Shown here in pieces: positions 61,101-64,000 of a DNA stretch of 64,000 nt. This stretch comes from SHLQ01 sp964451305. GTDB lineage: Bacteria > Actinomycetota > Acidimicrobiia > Acidimicrobiales > SHLQ01. Position numbers and translations under genes: made by a program. Below the pieces are notes generated by a model that was not told the DNA's origin, ran no database searches, and worked only from the letters and a program-made list of their open reading frames with translations. The first letter of the stretch is position 1. Every line of letters starts with the position of its first letter. Location: positions 1 through 64,000 of the forward strand of contig CAYVHV010000002.1 of assembly GCA_964451305.1 (NCBI GenBank). The letters run 5' to 3'.

Positions 61101-61976
61101 GCGCTCATGGCACCTGGTGCTTCGGTTACCTGTGAAGGAACCGGCGTGGCAGTCGATGGGCCATACGAGAACATCGCTGATGTCTCGGGCGCTCCAGCGA
61201 TCCCTGACTTCGCAACGTGTGGTTGTGACCCAGAGGATCCAGCAACGTGGCCAACCGACGCAGCTGACTTTGATGCTGCGCTCGACGAGTCGGGACAGCC
61301 GCTTGGACCTGTCACCGATGCTGACGCATCGCACTACACAGGATTCACGCCGGTCTATGACCTTGCGTTGGAAAAGACCTTGGCTGCTGGTCAATCAACC
61401 GATCTCGCGATCGGTGATGACGTGACCTTCACCATCGAAATCTTCAACCAAGGAAACGTCGACGCAACCGGTGTTGAAGTTATCGACTACATCCCTGCCG
61501 GCCTCGAACTCAACGACAGCGACTGGGTTGCACAAGGTAGCGACTCTGCAACGACGACGATTCCAGGTGTGATCGCCGCTGGCACATCGGCTTCTGTCGA
61601 TGTCACGATGACGATCACCGCAGCCGGAGACCTCTCAAACAATGCAGAGATCACCGGATCGACTGCGATCGATGCAAACGGCGAACCGTTCGTCGACCCT
61701 GCTGGCGTTCCGCTCCAGGACGTCGATTCGGTCTCCGACACACTGAACACCGATGTGTTGTCCGATGGTGTCGTCAATGGTGACGGCGGCGACGAGGATG
61801 ACCACGACGTGGCATCGATCTCTATTGCCGAACCGCCTGTCGCAACACCGCCGACGCTTGCGTTCACCGGACGGAGCAGTCTGGTGACTGCAGGCGCGGC
61901 GCTTGTGCTGCTACTCGCTGGCGTGTTTGTCATTTCGGTGATCGGCCGGAAGGAAGACGAGGAACTCGTCAGCTAA
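55200..61976 (+). CDS. Giant repeat surface adhesin with LAFTG sorting signal
   Basis: A 2258-residue exported protein. Signal peptide about 1-33 (RMRRGSAVFLALVLFAAVL); a Thr/Asp-rich N-terminal half with Cys-containing modules; several DUF11-type domains (VYDLELIKT, YDLALEKTIDP, YDLALEKTLAAG); three near-identical 156-residue repeats from residue 1586 to about 2053 (nt 59955-61358), each with a calcium-type loop DVDGDGVLDG; and C-terminal LAFTG (2220-2224), a hydrophobic helix and an RKEDEE tail, which suits a class-E-like sortase. RBS AAGGGG, ATG at 55200. No sortase is in the window. Function likely adhesion or stalk structure (inference). Confidence 0.87.
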   Translation: MLVGLQRMRRGSAVFLALVLFAAVLSPVQVAAQSQNEVLINVLYDGTSFDTDPLDDGSGNGVHTPGLDGGENNNVVKTYDTFAVRIDWNVNEDAATGVFLEVALPPFASWAPDATGQFSGCDPATSSFADDQTLVCSLLDQQEGSNGTIRALATLDQPLDGTEFNVSATLATDDDPTGVVDQLDQPLVASEAPIANWLKGEPEISGPVSSSSGDGYVFLYPLSLLDFSQGATPTLGSGPISGDPIDFFDHAFQLVASATIADADQMTAAGFGARSSCGAYDGAGAFPITPGTWTCGAETSPNGYPVVPINVVDHDASAAPATNADGTPNVVGTAVNVLTGQIAFWLPADEVDAEIASPANDSAVSAQFENGIAQDDASVAISSQDDVSPILVPGTSGYVPEASTVTPDGDDPANNTVVASLGVTTSGGSPGSTIGHNVVFHQGPLQILESNRYGTENPRHNIDLRPASQGGLFVLPGSTLWHGSAQTGDLIGETPRGATLTIQSQVLTASTAPTSLFDAPIHGCTAFDTSHYYLSAFGDIPVSVTEPFANANTPAIVGGYSTPSNTGPLAHVYTGSAQSMWNASRGQLNAVGGGKAGLSYTVEFTDAPIVTVGTAFGVEDDQLTCRDSDAGSSGWVDATTGDLSVFDTATPGDGVYEGITRARVRITEHFPWAPGEEDNSNFTGFQAFFQASVKTDLAVQTVDQELFVAQSHSYGDLGPDGVPDLRQFPGQPAAQVPADCQPYVVAQWEANGNNDDTDTGWCNNSFIDDGVDSFDDDDLVDWDTTSQQRNVTVQSTGDVRFLNASGSVVSIVEAALRISKTNNDGLGDIKDNGQLVEFTLAPSVVGSSLEALTNVRVSDNLPPNYHFVRFVTLPTTPGSSCAPPSTPDGTINCQFSEPNPAVDTSPLPAGLAGGWSDEVVIEVEVVGAIANPDSPTVITNTASAASTGLGPWDPATEAFVGDIQTATKNASNSANSFLPLPADEGAIIKTVDTLLGACDTHPLVDPAPAGWADRCSEIGYNDDLSFVLSLTNEGNTEFTNIEIVDVFPHNADGVEPASNTPNQGGSLPNTIGDGREPASDFAGTLGFLSVDPVTNAAGLFTWVTGDPSATISRDPAVTVGAGANTWCDAVGGAVQVGSGTCPTNPEDVTATYSVIPGALAPNDTLEIRLNLDSEGVECDDHWTNTFGARVDQILLPIRSNDVTVMVQCEYDLALEKTIDPAFVPGADWITPGVTTIDFLMEVINQGDPVEDFHVTDYVDTSVFTFDPANNTVAATTAAGTVLPFVWDTTDPAAPVAQVDGALAPGESVFIPVTLTVENASGPLNNFAEISYFDSDGDPSNGDSDPANPNNPSSGHLADEDSFPDDDVANDPQPAGPGAPGDGAVDGDGTGSDPVNGDEDDQDIAGIPVYDLELIKTAASPAVDFTAVPPTATYELTVNNQGNADVFLVDVTDYGAPGLTYDAAATAVILPAGITDANPTFTIDTIPAGGSVTIPVVYQITDLSEAPYTNAAEISAFDSDADPDNAPDPFAVDLDSTPDDVNDDDVINHNESNYDPDGDGNVNGPTPGDEDDHDIETIDPFATAEPGVDIEKDTNGVQSDEAPGEEIVAGSAVTWTYVVTNTGGTGLADATVTDSQGVIVACDVDGDGVLDGTNVIPFLAVGATVTCEGTGTATPGPYQNNSTVSGAPVVPDFLACGCDPTDPTTWPTNAADYVALVGDDGLTVAPVTDEDASHYTGTILEGGIDIEKATNGVDSDEAPGELLAAGDAITWTYVVTNTGATALADATVTDNQGVIVDCDVDGDGVLDGTNIIAFLAHGASVTCEGTGVAVDGPYENIGDVSGAPIVPDFAICGCDPLDPATWPTDAADYVAAVSADGEPQAPVADADASHYTGLVPGAAIDIEKATNGVDSDEAPGEVINVGEAVTWTYVVVNTGSLALTDATVTDNQGVIVDCDVDGDGVLDGTNIIALMAPGASVTCEGTGVAVDGPYENIADVSGAPAIPDFATCGCDPEDPATWPTDAADFDAALDESGQPLGPVTDADASHYTGFTPVYDLALEKTLAAGQSTDLAIGDDVTFTIEIFNQGNVDATGVEVIDYIPAGLELNDSDWVAQGSDSATTTIPGVIAAGTSASVDVTMTITAAGDLSNNAEITGSTAIDANGEPFVDPAGVPLQDVDSVSDTLNTDVLSDGVVNGDGGDEDDHDVASISIAEPPVATPPTLAFTGRSSLVTAGAALVLLLAGVFVISVIGRKEDEELVS
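59955..61358 (+). repeat. Three direct repeats of 468 nt inside the adhesin gene
   Basis: Copies begin at 59955, 60423 and 60891 with an exact 468-nt (156-codon) period; each encodes IDIEK or VDIEK followed by T/ATNGVDSDEAPGE and later CDVDGDGVLDG and DASHYTG. The third copy ends near 61358. Exact length conservation suggests recent unequal exchange or duplication. Confidence 0.9.
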
Positions 61977-62002
61977 CAGCTAACGCTTGCAGACAAGACT
62001 CT

Positions 62003-62038
62003 CGAACGTGCCCCTGCCCGACAGCGGGGGCACGTTCG
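62003..62038. terminator. Hairpin after the adhesin gene, probable bidirectional terminator
   Basis: CGAACGTGCCCC (62003-62014) pairs with GGGGCACGTTCG (62027-62038), and inner T-G, G-C and C-G pairs close a CCGACA loop. It lies 26 bases after the adhesin stop and 38 bases beyond the stop of the convergent cfa gene. No long T run is present. Confidence 0.6.
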
Positions 62039-62075
62039 CGTCCGGTCAACCTTTGCGAGCTCGTTGCGCCGGGAG

Positions 62076-63188
62076 CTACCTGACGGTGACGTATGTAGGT
62101 ACGACCCGACGGTTCCGGGTGTACACGATCTGCCACAGCTGAAGGTTGCGTACTCGGAACGACGCTGCCGACGTCAGAAGGTAGTGATCCCACGTGCGGC
62201 GGAAGCGCTCGTCATAACTTGGGATCTCGTCCCAGCGTCCTGAAATGTTCTCCCACCACGCCATAAGTGTCGTGTCGTAGTCGGGCCCAAAGTTATGGAC
62301 ATCTTCAGCCGAGAACTTGACCTGTGCCGCTTCGCTGAGCTGGCCCAACGAGGGGGTGACGCCGCCGGGGAAGATGTATTTATCGAACCATGGGTCTGTG
62401 CGATTCTTCGTTTCGTTCGAACCGATCGTGTGATGCAACATTTGGCCGTCGTCGGCGAGAAGCGAATCGCAGGATTCAAAGAAGCTCTTGTAGTTCTTTG
62501 GACCGACATGCTCGAGCATGCCGACCGATGTGATTCGATCAAAGGTCCCGGTCACCGATCGGTAGTCGAGTTGTTTGATCTCGACGGAAAGCCCTGCGGT
62601 GCGTTCGCGAGCGAGCTTTACCTGTTCGATGGCGGGGGAGATGCCAACGACGTCAACCCCGTACTTTTCGGCAGCGAACTTGGCGAGGCCGCCCCAGCCA
62701 CAGCCGATGTCGAGCATTCTCATGCCGGGCTCGAGACGGAGCTTCCGGCAGATCAGGTCGAGCTTGGCGGTCTGTGCGCCTTCGAGGTCGTACGCGTCGC
62801 CCCAGTACCCACACGAATAGATCATCTTCGAATCGAGCATGCGCTCGTAGAGATCGTTGCCCACGTCGTAGTGAGCCGACGCGTTCTTCTTCGCCATCTT
62901 CAAGTTCTGACGGTTCGTCACCTGGCTCAGAATCGTCTGGGCGATTTGGGTCTTGCTCGGGCTGATGTGTTCGTTGGGGTTTAGCTGGAGAACACGCTCG
63001 AGGAAGAGGTCGGTGCGTGGGCAATCCCACCAGCCGTCCTGATACGACTCACCAAAACCGAGTTCGCGATCGCTAACGATCCGATCCCAGACCCGGTCGT
63101 CGTGGATGGTGATATCCCAAAGCTCTGAACCTCCAACTTCAATACCTGCTGCTTCGAGCAGATCTCTAATCAATACTTCAGCACTCAC
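62076..63188 (-). CDS. cfa: Cyclopropane-fatty-acyl-phospholipid synthase
   Basis: Adds a methylene from S-adenosylmethionine to the double bond of unsaturated acyl chains in phospholipids. The 370-residue protein has the N-terminal region of E. coli-type Cfa (FGESYQDGWWDCPRTD), KKNASAHYDVGNDLYERM, the SAM-binding MLDIGCGWGGLAKFAA, SVGMLEHVGPKNY and HHTIGSNE. The last two are characteristic of Cfa and mycolic acid cyclopropane synthases. The length and N-terminal domain favour Cfa. Start is GTG at 63188. Divergent from the DMT transporter gene across 106 bases. Confidence 0.9.
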   Translation of the reverse strand: MSAEVLIRDLLEAAGIEVGGSELWDITIHDDRVWDRIVSDRELGFGESYQDGWWDCPRTDLFLERVLQLNPNEHISPSKTQIAQTILSQVTNRQNLKMAKKNASAHYDVGNDLYERMLDSKMIYSCGYWGDAYDLEGAQTAKLDLICRKLRLEPGMRMLDIGCGWGGLAKFAAEKYGVDVVGISPAIEQVKLARERTAGLSVEIKQLDYRSVTGTFDRITSVGMLEHVGPKNYKSFFESCDSLLADDGQMLHHTIGSNETKNRTDPWFDKYIFPGGVTPSLGQLSEAAQVKFSAEDVHNFGPDYDTTLMAWWENISGRWDEIPSYDERFRRTWDHYLLTSAASFRVRNLQLWQIVYTRNRRVVPTYVTVR

Positions 63189-63294
63189 CGCGAACTCCCG
63201 GCACTTGACAACAACAGGGATATGTTCGCGCTAAAACGCAGTTATGCAAATTTGAACGAGAGTGCCGACGAGTGGCCTGGTCCATACTGTGGAA

Positions 63295-64000
63295 GTGAAT
63301 CAGCGAGTCCTTCTTGGAATGGTGCTGCTCACAGCCGCGCTCATCGGAGCAAACTTCTCAATTCTGAAGCTTGCACTCGACCATTCGACCCCTCTTTTGG
63401 TCGCGGGGATGCGAACGGTGCTTGGTGGAACGTTCCTACTCAGCTTCTCCATTCTCAAGGGTGAGCGGTTTCCGAGGGACCCAACGCTGCTTCGCAACAT
63501 TTTTGTCGTCGGCTTTTCGATCACGACCGTGTCGAGCGGGCTTCTCGTGTTGGGCGTGAATCGAGTCTCGGCTGGTCTTGGTTCCCTCGTCGCGTCGACC
63601 ATGCCGTTGTTCACTGCTGTGCTCGCCTTCGTCATGTTGCGGCAGAAGACGACCGCGATGAGCCGCATGGGCTTGACCGTCGGCTTCATCGGGGCAGCGG
63701 TGCTCGCCACGCCATCGTTGGGGGGCCAGAGTGCGGCGATCGGCATCGCCACGCTCGTCTTCAGCGCGATCGCGTGGGCGTTTGGCACCGTCTATATGAA
63801 ATGGCAGGACTTCAGCGCGGTCTCGGCAACGATGCTCGTCGGCGTTCAGCTGATCATGTCTGCAGCGATTCTCATCCCACTTGCACTCATCGTTGAAGGA
63901 ACCTCCGATACCGAGTTCACGCTCGACCTTCTGTACCCGTTGCTCTATGCGGGGATACCCGCAAACGCTGGAACCTTCTCGCTGATGGCAGCGATTGTGA
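63295..64000 (+). CDS. EamA/DMT-family transporter (partial, cut by window end)
   Basis: From a GTG at 63295 the frame is open to the end of the window (235 codons). It begins VNQRVLLGMVLLTAALIGANFSILKLAL and shows about eight hydrophobic helices with Gly/Ala-rich packing, as expected for a ten-helix drug/metabolite transporter. The motif ASTMPLFTAVLAFVML in the fourth helix region is typical of EamA domains. Substrate unknown. The 3' end and any terminator lie beyond the window. Confidence 0.85.
   Translation, partial: MNQRVLLGMVLLTAALIGANFSILKLALDHSTPLLVAGMRTVLGGTFLLSFSILKGERFPRDPTLLRNIFVVGFSITTVSSGLLVLGVNRVSAGLGSLVASTMPLFTAVLAFVMLRQKTTAMSRMGLTVGFIGAAVLATPSLGGQSAAIGIATLVFSAIAWAFGTVYMKWQDFSAVSATMLVGVQLIMSAAILIPLALIVEGTSDTEFTLDLLYPLLYAGIPANAGTFSLMAAIV

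Noticed and set aside
60240..61394. 384-codon minus-strand frame in the adhesin repeats
   Set aside because: Arises from repetitive low-complexity coding sequence on the other strand; its own repeats only mirror those of the adhesin.
1..64000. tRNA, rRNA, CRISPR and insertion sequences
   Set aside because: Intergenic regions were read for cloverleaf ends, repeat-spacer patterns and transposase motifs; none was convincing.

Overview
The window looks like a chromosomal scaffold segment from a high-GC actinobacterium, most likely a marine or freshwater Acidimicrobiia (inference from gene content; no rRNA or other strong taxonomic marker is present). Pointers are a monomeric NADP isocitrate dehydrogenase, a three-subunit sdhCAB with cytochrome b558-type SdhC, many GTG starts and tightly overlapping genes, a LAFTG cell-wall sorting signal, Thr-rich lipoprotein linkers and a Stealth protein. 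One run of 100 Ns (8078-8177) marks a scaffold gap. No rRNA, tRNA, CRISPR array, insertion sequence or phage gene was recognised.

Layout. 1-2844: end of a secreted protein, a small membrane protein with an M48 peptidase, and a lipoprotein cell-wall amidase. 2884-20651: a surface-glycan region with five family-2-like glycosyltransferases, a Stealth phosphotransferase, a sulfotransferase, a GT4-type transferase, a GT-B-like protein, an SDR, a 2-hydroxyacid dehydrogenase, a CMP-sugar synthetase and two unknown proteins. It is interrupted by purN, purH, the gap and a DEAD-box helicase. 20662-30460: GGCT-like protein, monomeric Idh, folD, a heterodimeric ABC exporter, a GlsB-like membrane protein and malate dehydrogenase. 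30628-38250: secreted and repair proteins, then an ECF sigma factor with a membrane partner and a surface protein. 38251-47943: a DUF368 (PopT-type) membrane protein, an alpha/beta hydrolase-like protein, an acyl-CoA ligase, a pair of dynamin-like GTPases, an SGNH hydrolase, a CitE-like lyase and threonine ammonia-lyase. 47960-52747: Nudix-like protein, a selenocysteine-type redoxin and sdhCAB. 52952-64000: a GH2-like protein, a 2258-residue surface adhesin, a cyclopropane fatty acid synthase and a DMT transporter cut by the window end.

Central metabolism (Idh, Mdh, SdhCAB) and one-carbon/purine genes (FolD, PurN, PurH) give an aerobic heterotroph. The large remainder builds the envelope: glycan synthesis, lipid-carrier recycling (DUF368), wall remodelling, membrane GTPases, lipid modification and long surface proteins.

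The most notable observation is an apparent selenoprotein directly downstream of sdhB. A redoxin reading frame (48594-49079) is interrupted only by an in-frame TGA exactly where the first active-site cysteine should be (W-U-P-Y-C), and a stem-loop with the geometry of a bacterial SECIS follows it. Other notable points: a secreted protein whose N-terminal domain carries two LAGLIDADG-like motifs; a 13-bp perfect inverted repeat over the folD start; two enzyme-like proteins with altered catalytic residues; an ECF-type promoter motif upstream of the ECF gene; and three exact-length 468-nt repeats in the adhesin gene.
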